This document shows, piece after piece, positions 44,786 through 57,599 of a DNA stretch of 64,000 nucleotides. Source of the DNA: Procambarus clarkii (taxonomy: Eukaryota > Arthropoda > Malacostraca > Decapoda > Cambaridae); assembly GCF_040958095.1 (NCBI RefSeq), contig NC_091180.1, positions 6,882,051 to 6,946,050 of the forward strand. Reading direction: 5' to 3'. The notes below the pieces were generated by a model. The model did no database searches. It was not told the DNA's origin and worked only from the letters and a program-made list of their open reading frames with translations. Numbering within the stretch: position 1 is the stretch's first letter; every line of letters starts with the position of its first letter. The translations under genes were made by a program, and so were the position numbers.

Positions 44786-46389
44786 CACACACACAAACCC
44801 ATGGCAAGAGGATGCAGTGAAACCAGGAAATTACAATTTATATCTACAGTTTTTTTAATACCACTACTAATGGTAATAACTTTATACCAAAGTTAACATG
44901 ACAAAAGTGTTAAAAGTAACTCCTATTTCTAGTGGCTCCCCCCCCCCCCCCCGTCTACTGCATCTCCTTGTTCCTGCCCTTCCGTTCTTCCTATGGTGTT
45001 TCAAAAAAATTTGCTTATTTGGTGCAAAAATAACTGGGGTAGTTGCTTGGGCACCTGGTTGCTGGGGCTGCCATGTGATGGTGAGGAGCTAACTACCAAC
45101 TGAACCTGGACTATAAATGTGTACATAATTCAAATCAGGTGTTGGAAATGTTGTGCAAGTAATTGCTTGTTTGTTTTACTTTACCATCCTGGCATTTTTT
45201 CCTTGCTTACTGTAGTTGTTTAGCTTCCCCAGACTCCTCTTTTCTCTACTGAGGGGAGCCAGATTTTGGTACTGGTCTCCCATAGATGCTGGTGATTGGT
45301 CAGAGCCTGGTGTGGTACCTGGGTTTGGAGGACTCCAGGTGGATGGTTTGGGCAGATACACAAGGCAACCCTCCCAGAAAAGTTAATGGTATGCAAACAA
45401 ATGTAGTAATAGCATAAAATTTAGTTTTTGTCACATGATTAAGGTGTGATCCACAAAACTGACATTAAACTCTGTTATACATATGCATTATGGTAAAAGG
45501 TAGTACGTTCTCATAATTTGCCTATGATGGGATCACTTAACTAGTGATCCCATCATAGGCAAATTCAACTACAAATTAATCTACACATTTATAAATACAC
45601 TACACACATGTCACAAACCAAAATTTAATACTTTGTATACACTGACAGTTCTCACAAACTCCTTTAAGGCACAGCATAATTCCAAATATGGCATAGAGAT
45701 ATGATGACACTACCCACAACAGTGTGTCATCAACCTTGCTGGGAACCCATCTTCCCAGAAGTGTCTTCCCGCTAGGAGTAGAAACCGTTTCGTTTTATTT
45801 AATTTCTACAACCCTGTTTCACATTATTATTTCTCTGATGCCTCCCCATCCACAGAAATGGATAAAGGGGGTAATGATAATCATGAATCAATGCAAATCA
45901 CAGATAGCATCAGCAACTATCTTTCACATTCATACAACTCTCAAAAGTATCTACCATAAGTTAACATTTACATATAACATGTTATTTGTGATTTTTGTCA
46001 AGTACAGTATATCATTTCTTAAATTTGTTACATGGTTAGAATACAATTCCTGACATTTAAACCCTTTCCCTTGAAATCAAATTTTGGGTTTAAGCATAAA
46101 GTTGGGAATACACAAGGAACAAATACACAAGTAAAGTACCGCACTTTCTGTACGGTATTTGCAATAATTTCCTTACAAGGATAAATACAATACATAACAG
46201 TACTAAGTGATCTTAACAGCACTTAAAAAGTGCCATGCATATTCGTAGATTTACGAGATATTACCACCTAATCACCAGAAAGTAATAAAAATAAACCATT
46301 GTATCATCTTTTATACAAGTAAATACAGTAATTATATGCACATTTCCAATTGACATGGAAAAACCAGCAATGAATGTAAAGGAACACCA
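44786..46389. other. Region with no recognised gene
   Basis: AT-rich sequence with a C-run (44940-44952), a moderately GC-rich patch at 45180-45370 that may be a diverged repeat, and a perfect hairpin at 45515-45565. No coding frame looked convincing. Confidence 0.45.
45515..45565. repeat. Perfect 23-bp inverted repeat, 5-base loop
   Basis: Arm AATTTGCCTATGATGGGATC + ACT (45515-45537), loop TAACT, and the exact complement (45543-45565). Confidence 0.9.
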
Positions 46390-46670
46390 ATTTCTGGGGA
46401 AAGTCCTTTGTGGCTCCCTAGAGCTACTATCTCTGATAGCACCTAGTAGTATGGCATGTTATCACTTGCAGAATTTTATGGCCTACTGGTGACCACAAGC
46501 CAGAACCTGATCCCCTCAAAGATGTGCAGAGAGTGGTGACGCAAATGGTAAAATTTCTATGAATATATTCATGTCTGCCACCCACCAAGGAGGTGGGTAG
46601 CAGACATGTCATGCTGGGTGTCTGCCACCCAGCACGACAGTGAGACAAAACAAAGCATTGCTGGCTTTAA
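46390..46670 (+). mobile_element. DIRS-like terminal segment (opposite orientation)
   Basis: Reverse complement of the segment at 57790-58190: TAGCACCTAGTAGTATGGCA, GGCCTACTGGTGACCACAAG, GATGTGCAGAGAGTGG, ATATTCATGTCTGCC. It also parallels the terminal region at 54840-55265 (CCAGAACCTG, GACCAC blocks). Labelled a terminus by similarity only. Confidence 0.5.
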
Positions 46671-47112
46671 CTCCTGGGCTGGTCTTGTGATTATAGCCGA
46701 CAACACACCCAGATGCAAGAAATAAAAAGTAAAAAAAAAATTCCTCTTATAAAAGTGTTCATTTGTGTTCCCTAACCGCGGGGGAAAAAAAAAATAGGTG
46801 ACATATTTTGGCCGCAATAGGGTGACGACGTCTGGCAAAACTGAGGCGTTGACAGAGCAATCATCGAAGGTGGTTAGCTCCGCCAGAGCTCTCAGGCAGG
46901 AATTGCCACAAAGATATTATTACCTAATTATTGCAATGTCTCTGATTGATTTTTCCTTAGTTTTTTGTAGTAATATTATTCAATAGTGTGTAGTGTGATA
47001 CAGTATATTTATAATGCATAATAAAATGTGTGAATCATCGTTATATTCAAAATTATGGTGTGCATATTAATGATTCGATTATGTTCATAAAACAGTGAAC
47101 AAATAGTTTTGC
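46671..47112. other. Spacer, no recognised gene
   Basis: Includes A-runs and a short CpG-bearing patch (AACCGCGGGGG near 46776; GGTGACGACGTCTGG near 46821). Nothing else recognised. Confidence 0.4.
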
Positions 47113-47820
47113 TGTTATTGTACTATATACACAGGTTATATGTAAATATCTGCATGTTTTGTTCATCATAACGAAGTACTAAGTTGGTATGGTGTCAAAA
47201 CAACGAGGAGTGGCCGCCACACACCAGCCAGCAAATGCCACCACCTTCCCTCACCTCACTCACCAACACTCCTCCTCCCACCATATAGTTTTTGCTTTTA
47301 TTCACTATACACAAACATTATATATAAGTATTTACATGTTTTATTCACCATAACTGTGCAACTAAGCTGGTATGATGAGTTCAGAAAGCAGCAGAGGTCA
47401 CCACACACAGTGGTGTGTGTTTAGGCGGGATCCAAGAGTCAATGCTCGATCCTGCAGACACAATTAGGTGAGTACAGTCAGCCAATGCTGCCTCCCCTCC
47501 CTCACTCATTCAAGGCCAGACGCACTTACATTCCTCCTCCAACCATACTGTTTGTGGTGTTATTACACGATATACCCACATTATATATAAGTATCTACAT
47601 GTTTTGTTCACCATAACTGTACAACAAAGCTGGTATGGCGAGTTCAGACAATAACAGAGGTCGCAACACACAGCTGATGCTAGCTCCCTCCCTCACTAAC
47701 ATTCCTACTCCCACCATATTGTTTGTGCTGTTATTACACTATATACTCACGCTATATATAAGTATCTACATTTGTGTTCACCATAGCAAACCACTAAGCT
47801 GATATGGTGTTTGTTAGTAA
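47113..47820. repeat. Degenerate tandem array, about 170-bp units
   Basis: Four units begin with a TTATTnnACTATATAC-type block, then ATATATAAGTATCTACATGT, TTTGTTCACCATAAC and AAGCTGGTATGG, near 47113, 47288, 47550 and 47720. One unit is longer because it carries a LINE-tail fragment (47410-47480). Confidence 0.75.
47410..47480 (+). mobile_element. LINE 3'-tail fragment within the array
   Basis: TTAGGCGGGATCCAAGAGTC ... CAATTAGGTGAGTACAG matches the 3' UTR form at 44727-44782 (GAGGCAGGACCAAAGAGCC ... CAAATAGGTGAGTAC). Confidence 0.6.
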
Positions 47821-47825
47821 TTAGT

Positions 47826-47925
47826 ATCAGTTGATTGACTGACAGTTGAGAGGCGAGCCGAAAGAGCAGAGCTCAGCCCCCCCCCTCCTCCCCCGCAAGC
47901 ACAAGCACAACTAGGTGAATGCACA
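47826..47925 (+). mobile_element. LINE 3'-tail fragment
   Basis: CAGTTGATTGACTGACAGTT, GAGAGGCGAGCCGAAAGAGC, AGAGCTCAGCCCC and CAACTAGGTGAATGCACAG correspond in order to 44709-44782. A very short 5'-truncated copy of the same LINE family. Confidence 0.7.
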
Positions 47926-48109
47926 GAGTCTTAAGACAAAGCTACCTCCCTCAGCATTATTGTTCCCACCATACTATGCACAGCACTAATTATCACAACA
48001 ATCCTTCTATTATCAGAATCCTGATCTTTTTATCACAGTCAGGGGTCTTCTGTAATACTATCATCGCTAAATAATACCAGTTACATATATATTTTTACAT
48101 TTTTTAGGT

Positions 48110-48405
48110 GATGCTGTGGTCACAAGCTGAACAGGAGTGCTGTTAGCTCATGCCGCTTGCACCTGCCTTGGTTGCTCACTCGGTACCGAGTCTCTCACAT
48201 CCAGGAATGCTGCCCACGATTTTTTTTAAATCACATCTGGTTACAAGAGCCCTGAGGAAGCTGATGTGAACCCTGTGTAGCTGCGGGACTTTAAAATCTT
48301 GCACGGTACTCCAACACATCAATAGGTGTGGTGCACAATTCCATAACAGTTACACACCACAGCTATTGATGTATTGCACAGTTTAATGGTTAAATGAGAC
48401 CACAG
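48110..48405. repeat. Unclassified interspersed repeat with hairpin motif
   Basis: Contains TCACATCCAGGAATGCTGCC, CCTGAGGAAGCTGATGTG, TGTAGCTGCGGGACTTTA and GGTACTCCAACACATCAATA. AGCT...AGCT pairing after CTGAGGA gives a Penelope-terminus-like hairpin order. Origin uncertain. Confidence 0.35.
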
Positions 48406-48429
48406 GCTCGAGAACCCTGAAAGGAATTC

Positions 48430-48760
48430 CGCCAACAATGTAAACAAATTATAAAATTTTTACAAAACTAGCATGCTCTCTTTTACCCCCCCCCCCCATC
48501 TCCCCTCATTTGGGGAAGGAGGGAGGCAGCCAAGATCAGCCAGCTGTTCTACCATCAGTTCTATGATGATGGAAGACCTCCGCCCCCCCCCCAAATGCCC
48601 TATGGGGAGGAAAGGGTGTCAGGGAGCCACCAGTGTTCACCTGAAAATTGTTATTTCATTATATTCATTGCTGGTTTTTAGAGGGTAGCCTCTTATGGTT
48701 CCTTGAAGCTAATTACCCACACAAAAGGAAGAATGGGCACTTACCAGGGAAGAGGGAACT
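48430..48760 (+). mobile_element. DIRS-like terminal segment
   Basis: 48430-48560 is the reverse complement of 57605-57745 (CCAACAATGTAAACAAATT; CCAGCTGTTCTACCATCAG). It then continues to TTATGGTTCCTTGAAGCTAA. Carries a run of 13 C. Non-coding. Confidence 0.5.
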
Positions 48761-48949
48761 CTGCAAATACTAGCATGACGTTGAGACACTCGGCGGCGAC
48801 ATATGACCCATAGCCTCACAAGAGCACTGCGGATCAGGAACATTGTCAAGATACTTGACTGTCAAAACCCTGTTTAACTAGCAAAACCCCTACTCAGAAA
48901 TATCAGTTCAGGGTGCATTCGCAAAGACAGCCAAGATAACAGCATATTT

Positions 48950-49560
48950 CCAAGCATCATGCAGGCTGGCTAGACTTGATGACATTGCAGATGACCTGAA
49001 AAAGACAAGCCTTGGAACAGGGTAACGAGGCAACAGGTTCAACCCACAAAGAATTCATCAAGGCAGAGTCAGTGGCACGAAGGTATTGGCTAAGAGCCAC
49101 CACCAGACACAACATGTGATGTACCCCTGGACGAACCAAACAAAGATCATTAACCAAAGGACCCTATGGAAGTCAGCCAACATTTTTCACCAGAAAAGGA
49201 GGAGCCAGCTGCAAACAATCAAAATGCCCACCAGGGCCAAAAGAGCAAAATCCCTGACACTGGTGGAGAGCATGAAGCTTGCAAAACCAATAACTGGAGG
49301 CAATAAAAACCAAGAACACATCTTTCAAGAAGAAAACCCAGACTGAAGGGAACATAGCAAACAGTTCCTGAAACCATGACTGAGCTGGCCACCAAAGAGC
49401 AACAAGGATCACTCTTCCCTGTAGGACTTCAATGGTCTTCAGGACTACGACTCAAACCAAGCATGTAAATACACAAGGAGCAAGATTGAGCTTAAACGGG
49501 AGAACCCAAAAGTGGTAAGCTAACCACCCCATGACAAAACCAAACCAATCCCTGAACCAC
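48950..49560 (-). pseudogene. DIRS-like remnant D7: RNase H end and recombinase start
   Basis: The minus-strand frame at 49173-49412 reads MILVALWWPAQSWFQELFAM, then YWFCKLHALHQCQGFCSFGP. The WWPAQ(S/P)WFQ block is shared with D1 (APWWPAQPSFQ) and marks the region between RNase H and the recombinase. Downstream frames (48957-49157) are short and unrecognisable. Decayed. Confidence 0.6.
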
Positions 49561-49566
49561 CGCTGA

Positions 49567-49592
49567 GAAGTACGTTCTGGCTACTAGGTACG
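49567..49592. mobile_element. Palindromic element, right end only (M4)
   Basis: CGTTCTGGCTACTAGGTACG + AC followed by TATATATAT; only the outermost terminal bases remain, abutting DIRS sequence. Confidence 0.75.
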
Positions 49593-49603
49593 ACATATAT
49601 ATA

Positions 49604-49616
49604 TATGTATGTATGT

Positions 49617-49698
<82 letters not shown>
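49604..49698. repeat. (TA)n microsatellite
   Basis: Near-pure TA run between two palindromic element ends. Confidence 0.95.
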
Positions 49699-49701
<3 letters not shown>

Positions 49702-49841
49702 GTACCTAGTAGCCAGAACGCACTTCTCAGCCTACTATGCAAGGCCCGATTTGCCTAATAAGCCAAGTTTTCATGAATTAATTGTTTTTCGACTACCTAA
49801 CCTAACCTAACCTAACTTTTTCGGCTACCTATAGGTACGAC
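49699..49841. mobile_element. Palindromic element M5, internally deleted
   Basis: Starts GTCGTACCTAGTAGCCAGAA and ends CTATAGGTACGAC after only 143 bp. Most of the right arm is missing, leaving the left arm through TTTTTCGGCTACCT. Confidence 0.8.
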
Positions 49842-49859
49842 ATATACATACATACATAC

Positions 49860-51420
<1,561 letters not shown>

Positions 51421-51465
51421 TATATATATATATATTATATGCTGTACCTATATAAGACATATGTA

Positions 51466-52377
51466 CAGTGGTACCTCGGCTTACAAGTGCCCCTGGTTAC
51501 GAGTTTTTCGGGTTACGAGCAGGATTTGCTCGGAAAATTTGTATCGGGATACGAGGGTTCCTCAGGATATGACGGTGTTGATACGCGTACGTGCCAACTA
51601 GCTTGTGGTGGCACGGCGATCGCCGCTAAGTTTACCAGTGCCTCGCGCCCAGTGACTATCCCACCTCAATTCTTCACCAGAATTTACAGTGTTTTGTTGG
51701 ATATTTAATCATTTGAACATAAAAGTTGTTATTATATATGTCACAATGGGTCCCAAGAAAGCCAGTGGTAAGGTTCACCCTAAGAAAATAGTTGTGAGTA
51801 GAGGATGTCCCTTCCTCATTAAGAAAATGTGTGAAATATGGGAAGAACTGCAAAGTTTTGTTGAAAAAACTCACCCAGATAAAGCTGTAGCAGGCCGTTG
51901 CATTGACCTTTTAAATGACAATGTGACGTCTTACTACAGACAAATGTTAAAATGTAGGAAAAAACAAGTGTCTTTAGACAGATTCTTAGTAAGACAAGCA
52001 AGCAGTGAGCCACAAGCAGGTCCTAGTGGTATGCAGGCAAAACGTGCCAGAGAGTGCACACCAGAGAAGTCCTCACTGCCAGATGTTATAATGGAAGGTA
52101 CTCCCCTTCCAAACAGTAACACCTCTCCTCCTTCCTCCTCCTCCTCACCATCTCTTCCATACGTCAACAGCAGTCATCAGCAAGGATAAGTAATAACTTG
52201 AACATAGTTTTGTAGTGTAGATTTCAATGAATTAGGTATAAAATTTAGTTTGAAGTGAGGTTTTTGGGTAGTCAGGAACGGATTAATTAATTTCCCATTA
52301 TTTCTTATGGGGAAATTAGCTTTGGTTTACAAGCCATCTCCAGGAACGGATTAAACTCTTAAACCGAGGTACCCCTG
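51466..52377 (+). mobile_element. Tigger/pogo-like DNA transposon, internally deleted
   Basis: A 912-bp element with terminal inverted repeats: left CAGTGGTACCTCGGCTTA, right complement CAGGGGTACCTCGGTTTA. TA lies on each side (51464-51465, 52378-52379), the target duplication of the Tc1/mariner-pogo superfamily. A subterminal AATCCGTTCCTG block is typical of Tiggers. The interior holds one reading frame made from the two ends of a transposase gene. Confidence 0.8.
51746..52189 (+). pseudogene. Truncated Tigger transposase (ends joined, DDE core lost)
   Basis: 147 codons. Starts MGPKKASGKV, as Tigger transposases do, then jumps to the C-terminal tail: IWEELQSFVEKTHPDKAVAG, NVTSYYRQMLKCRKKQVSLD, RFLVRQ, then a Ser/Pro-rich end. 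Both helix-turn-helix domains and the DDE catalytic domain are missing (full Tigger transposases exceed 450 residues). The frame is open throughout; it may be a fossil or make a short non-catalytic protein. Confidence 0.7.
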
Positions 52378-52599
52378 TATGTGTATATGGAACATACATA
52401 TGGTCTAACCCCATGTTAAAATCCGACCAGAATGTCAGCCGGTTCAACCCACGCACTGCGCCCCCACAACAGTCGCCCAAGGCAAAAGCGTGGAACGCCC
52501 CAAGAATATCGCAGAAAACATCTTGATAACCCATTAAACCAGAATCCAAAGTTAGGAAATGTCAGGTTAGGTTAGGTTAGGTTAGGCTAGGGCAGTGTC

Positions 52600-54180
52600 G
52601 TCCCACTGCGCCATGGGAACGTCAATTCCATGGGGAATGGTGAACGTTAAAATCAGCGCTCGCCGATGTCAACCTGGGCGACCACCGCGGAAACGCAACA
52701 CATGGGCCGACCCAACTGCTACGTGGATCAGACATCATCATGGTGCAGAACATATAAGGGTGCAGCCAGACACTGAACGACAGGCACTGAACAAGTGTCC
52801 AGAGTCCTGGCTGACAAAGACACTAGACCGTATAATCTCACCTGTAGAGTAGAGGCAATATTGGGTTACGACACAGAGTAGCCGTGGAAAAGACTGGGAG
52901 CATTGCTAACAGAGCATGTCCAGAGATGCTTGTGCAGGAGATCCAGGTGCAGTGGAGGCGTGGAGGCATGGAGGAGACACCACTCCTAGCCATCCCACAC
53001 CCATAAGCTGAGAAATAACTAGACGTGTTCCTCACATATAACCCAGAACGACCCCAATAACCAGGGGGTGATGACTGGAGAGATAAGAGGAGCGAGAGCA
53101 GTGTATAACCCAGGAGAAAGTGCGTGGAACACCGACACATGTTTACACCGACCAGAACAAAACAATCGCCCACGGCGCATGCGCAGGACACATGAGGTTC
53201 GGGCTGCACCACCCGACCCCCGGGGAGGATGCCAACAAGGAATATGGAACCATTATTAGTATTGTCTAGACAAGAACGGAAAGAGGTGACTATTAAAATC
53301 GGAAACAGCATCGAAAGATGAGAAAAAGGCATCTTCCCATCGGAAGGCAACAGATGTTCCAATAATGCAGAAGCACAAAATCACGGAGGCACAGATGCAC
53401 CCAATAGCATCCGTGACCAATGGTCTAACAGGACCCATAGGGACACACAACCGAATCTGGGGAGGAGCTGACGCCCAAAGCCAACCTGTATGCAGAGGGG
53501 GGAAAGGAAAACCCCATTTCTTGTAACAGTTAGCCCTGCTCAGGTCAGAAAACCCAGGCAGTGTCCAACAGGGGCCCAAAGCCCCCAAGTCAGCTCCTCC
53601 CAAACCACGGGAACCACCACGTCAGGCCCCGAGGGCAAGTTGTCCTCCAAAGCCCCGGCCTCACAAGAAAACGCCAGGCTGGCCAACATAGCAGGAAGAA
53701 AGCGGGCCCACTGATAAGACCCCGGAGCTATGGCTGGAGGAACAGACTCGAATGCCTCCGACTCAACCCCTAAAGGGGCAACCCCCAGAAACTGCCCAAG
53801 TCTCAAAACTCGAAACCCTGCCCCGACCTCGAAGCCCACAGATGCCTAGGAGCAGGAAGCAGCGGGAAGGGGGAGGACCAAATGAACCACAACAGGGGAA
53901 GAACAAGGGGGCGCAGACTGAAAAACAAAACGGCAAAACGGGGCAGCCTAGGGGCATCTGGGGAAGCAACCAAACTAGCGAGTTGCAACAACCTATCCGG
54001 CAACGCGCAAGGCGCCAGCACCCAAAGAATGTTATCAACAGATTTAGTGATTGGAGTCACAAACAAGTTACAAAGCTCGCAGGACTCGGAGTCGAATGTG
54101 TCACCGACTCAACAGGCAGCATGGCGGAGGCAAAAATAATGAGCGTCGCCATGAGACAAGGGGACAGAGCATCCCTCAAA
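52600..54180 (-). pseudogene. DIRS-like remnant D2: gag
   Basis: Minus strand from 54170: CLRHAAC then a stop, VGDTFDSESCELCNLFVTPI (zinc-finger-like start), LLQLASLVASPDAPRLPRF, and further frames with CASVILCFCIIGTSVAFRWE near 53300-53400 and YWGRSGLYVRN then ARSGVSSM near 52950-53060, parallel to gag of D3. Frames change repeatedly. To the left, 52600-52860 is unassigned but of similar composition, and a short TTAGGTTAGG tract lies at 52563-52590. Confidence 0.6.
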
Positions 54181-54764
54181 CTCATACAACACGAGAGGGG
54201 ACACAGGGGTTCTCACCCAGTGGACCCGAGCGCTCTCGCAAGGTTTCCCAGGGCCCCTAGACTGGGTCTGCTAAGGGTTATCCCAGGCAGGGTACTGTTA
54301 ACCGGCGCCCCAAATTACCAAGCAAACTGCTAAAAGCTGAACTCAAGGGACGTGTCTACTCACAACGACCCTAAGATAAGGGGGAGGGAAAACACAAGGA
54401 GAACCCCCCTTCCCCACCAGGCAAAAACAAAAAGAAAAGAAAAACCTCGCAAGAGGACAACATACTCAAAGAGAACAGAGCCGGCTGCTGTTAAAGGTGA
54501 AAACTAGCTATGCAGAACTCCATGTCCGACCAGTGCAATAACTACCTCTTACCCCAAGGCAAACAAGGGCGGAAACCTCCCCCTGCCCCCCTCACACTCG
54601 GGGCAGCCAAACGCCAAGCAGCAAAAGGCCAACAGAGGTAGACCCAATTTGACTTGTGGAAGGGAACCCCAAGCCCCAAGGGTGGTACTTACAGGGCACT
54701 CAGGGAAGGTGACCTTAAGCACATGCAGCCCGAGTACCTGAGAAATTACTCCCAACTCGCATGC

Positions 54765-55265
54765 CACCGTAAGAGCAGTACTGAAACCAATAACAGCACT
54801 GAGAGAAGACTGGAGTTGGAGCCACACGACTATGCACGATCCCATCAGCCGAAGAACTGAAGTGTGAATCGCCGGCGCGAGGGTCTAGGGCTCCCCTTTC
54901 CCTCTCCCGAGGAGGGGGGAGCTGCGCAGACATGCGGCGTGGCTCATGTGATGTCATGCTTGTTACTCGCTTTTCTTTTGGGGGGGTTCTGTCCACTCGT
55001 TTGGCGATTTTCGTCGTTTTAACCAGAATAGGGGTTTGTTTTGTGGCACTTACCTTTCTGGGTGCCTGTTCCGGTCGATGGCTAATATAGAATGCTCCAA
55101 ATCACATATGCATTTCTATGAGGCCATTGCTCATGCCTCTGTGAGGGGGCCAGGTTCTGGCTCGTGGTCCCCGGTAGGCCAAGAACTCCACCCATATCAA
55201 CTGATGCAAAATAGTTATGGTATCCATCTCAGCCTGGATAGCTCCAGGGAGCCATAGGAGCTCCT
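54765..55265 (-). mobile_element. DIRS-like terminal/leader region of D2
   Basis: Lies upstream of D2 gag on the minus strand and matches 38108-38600: CCGAAGAACTGAAGTGTG, TTTCCCTCTCCCGAGGAGGG, ATAGAATGCTCCAAATCACA, TCACAGAGG-type and GGGGGCCAGGTTCTGGCTCG, AGCCTGGATAGCTCC. Between 54180 and 54765 is element leader without recognised features. Confidence 0.6.
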
Positions 55266-57200
55266 CCACAGAAAAGCAAAGAAAAGGACAAGGCAGATAC
55301 AAGAGCAATGGCCTACGTCGAATCCAGAGATGGGCCAACACAGCCTGTTGACACGGGAGATTGGTGGAGAAGAATGTGGCCTCTACCTCCTTGAAAATAG
55401 GGGTGTACAACTTGGGGGGAATGCAGCTCCTGCCTCTACAGCAGAGGCCAAGACCTCCCACAAGAAGGACCTTACTGTGCGCCCCGATGTCCTCCGAGTC
55501 AGTGAGAATGCAGCTCAAGAAGGCACAAACAAAATGAATGACAGAATTCAAATGCAGATGGGTTTGATAGTCGTCTGCAACCAGCATAGCTAACATAGCC
55601 AGCAGAAAAACCTGACCACAGAGCTGCACAGGAACCACTTCCTGATCAAGACCAAGAGCAAACAGGCAGTCATTGATAGAGTCAAAAGACAGGCCCCCCA
55701 AAAACACTGGTAACATGGATGACACCCCACATGACTCAAGTGTGTGAGTATAACAGAAGCCACACCAAGCCCCAAGTGAAAATAGAGGATTGTCTGCCAG
55801 CCAAGTTGACTCAGGAACCTCATAATGCATCCAAAACAGAGAAGACCCGAACTCAAAAAGGCTTGGTCCATTAACGAGGCGTAATCTGGGTCACGTATGA
55901 GGTGTACACAAAAATGGCCTCTGAAGTTGCCACTGGGAGAACTCAAGAGGTGAGAAACCTCCAGAAGGATGAACCCGAAGGGCCCAAAACCACCTGGAAT
56001 TAATCTCGGGGGTGGGAGAGAGATGGAAGGGGGGGGGGGGGAGGAACTGCACCCAAATCAAATTCATAAAGGGATGGGGGATATGGAATCCCCTACCCCC
56101 CCTGCAACAGAAGACCTCAATTGAAGGCATGAGATACTACGTAGAATCAAGAGACTAAAGGGCCTGTATCCGATCCCCCCCCCCCAAAGCACAAACCACA
56201 GCAGAGGACCCTGGGGGAGAGCCATCGTTCATGCCCACCGCCTGGGATAGAGACGTGGATTACAAAGGAGAGGCTTCAAAGGAAGTGGCTAGCTGAAAGG
56301 AAGACCCAGAAGCCTCGGCAGGACCAGTAGTCTCAAGTGCCTCCAGACCTGGACCCAGATTCACAAAGCAGTTACGCAAGTACTTACGAACGTGTACATC
56401 TTTCCTCAATCTTTGATGGCTTTGGTTACATTTATTAAACAGTTTACAAGCATGAAAATTTCCCAATCAACTGCTGTTATTGTTATAAACAGCCTTCTGG
56501 TGCTTCGGGGTTCATTACCTGTTAAATAATTGTAAACAAAGCCGCCAAAGATTGAGAAAAAATGGACAGGTTCGTAAGTGCTTGCGTAACTGCTTCATGA
56601 AACTGGCCCCTGAATTGGAAGGGGGCAAACCCCGTTGCCTACCAAGCCATATCTCGAACTAAATCCTGAAATCCACAGAAGCTTTGGGGCCGGAAGCAAG
56701 GGGGGAGGAGGATCAGAGGAAGGGCCAATTATGTCCACCAGGGAAGGAAGGAAGGGGTGGTGTAGCTGAACCATGGTAAAGTTAACCAACACCATCTAAT
56801 CAAGGTCCCTAAACACCAATCTGAGTAGCTCTGGGGCATCCAAATGGACACACAACCTAGACTGTTGCAACACAGACACTACCCGAAAAACCCAAACCTC
56901 ATTAGGTAGATCAGAAAGGAGAGTAACTTGCTGGGAACAAACCCGTCCTGACTCGGAGTCAAAGGTATCACCAACACAGCAGGCAGTACAGCAGAGGCAG
57001 AAGAAATGAACTTTGCCACGTGGTACTGATGACGTGCAACTCTCAAATTTGCACGAGGTGAGAGCGGGTTCGGGGGTGGGGGGAGATATCTATTAAACAC
57101 GAAACCCTCTAGGGGTTTACCAAGGCCTACAGGGGATGTAACCTGTAAACCTGCCGGAAGCCCAGGCACTGGGAATGCTACGCTGGTCCTGTATAATTGA
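55266..57200 (-). pseudogene. DIRS-like remnant D3: gag
   Basis: Minus-strand order: CLCCTACCVGDTFDSESG (zinc-finger-like start, about 56950-57010), GPGLEALETTGPAEASGSSF (about 56285-56350), then DPDYASLMDQ, FWMHYEVPESTWLADN and CYTHTLESCGVSSM (55720-55900). DYAS(L/I)MD and YEVPE are shared with D1. A MITE (56351-56610) sits inside. Many stops and frame changes. Confidence 0.6.
56351..56610. mobile_element. Palindromic MITE with GGGGCCAGATTCAC-type ends
   Basis: A 260-bp element: left CCAGATTCACAAAGCAGTTA then CGCAAGTACTTACGAACGTG, right GTTCGTAAGTGCTTGCGTAA then CTGCTTCATGAAACTGGCCC. Arms are complementary to well inside the element (ATTTATTAAACAGTTTACA against TGTTAAATAATTGTAAACA). Different from the GTCGTACC family; inserted in DIRS gag. 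Confidence 0.8.
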
Positions 57201-57599
57201 AGAAGCTCTCTGGAATAAGAGAGATCAGTACATCAACACAGCCAGTCACGTGGCTGTGAGGGGCCAACCACAGAGTTCTAGTAGTTGCATGAACCCAGCG
57301 AACATTGCCAGCATATCACTCCCAACCTGAGGAAAGACAAAGCCAAAGACTTACCTAGGGAGAGAATCACCACAAGTGAGGAAGACCTCTAAAGGAGTTA
57401 ACCTCGAACACTCAAGGGAAGATAGCCATGGCAGTGCATGGTCAGCACTAAAGGAGTGCAGGGAAGGGAATCCTGAGACCTGCAAATCTAAAGCGCTCTA
57501 AACTCCTGGCTCACGGTGCACCAAAGTGCACAGGGACAGCCACAAAGGCAAAACACCTCTAGTTGAAAAACCAGGAGACTGGAGCCAGAACAGAGAGGA

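Noticed and set aside
45176-45361. Minus-strand frame with Pro/Ser-rich residues as an exon
   Set aside because: No splice borders or recognisable domain; wording of the region suggests a diverged repeat, but I could not identify it.
46770-46900. CpG-bearing promoter for a host gene
   Set aside because: Too short and without an adjacent coding exon; composition alone is not evidence.
53752-54333. 193-codon plus-strand frame as a basic nuclear protein
   Set aside because: Antisense shadow of DIRS gag; the minus strand carries the recognisable motifs.
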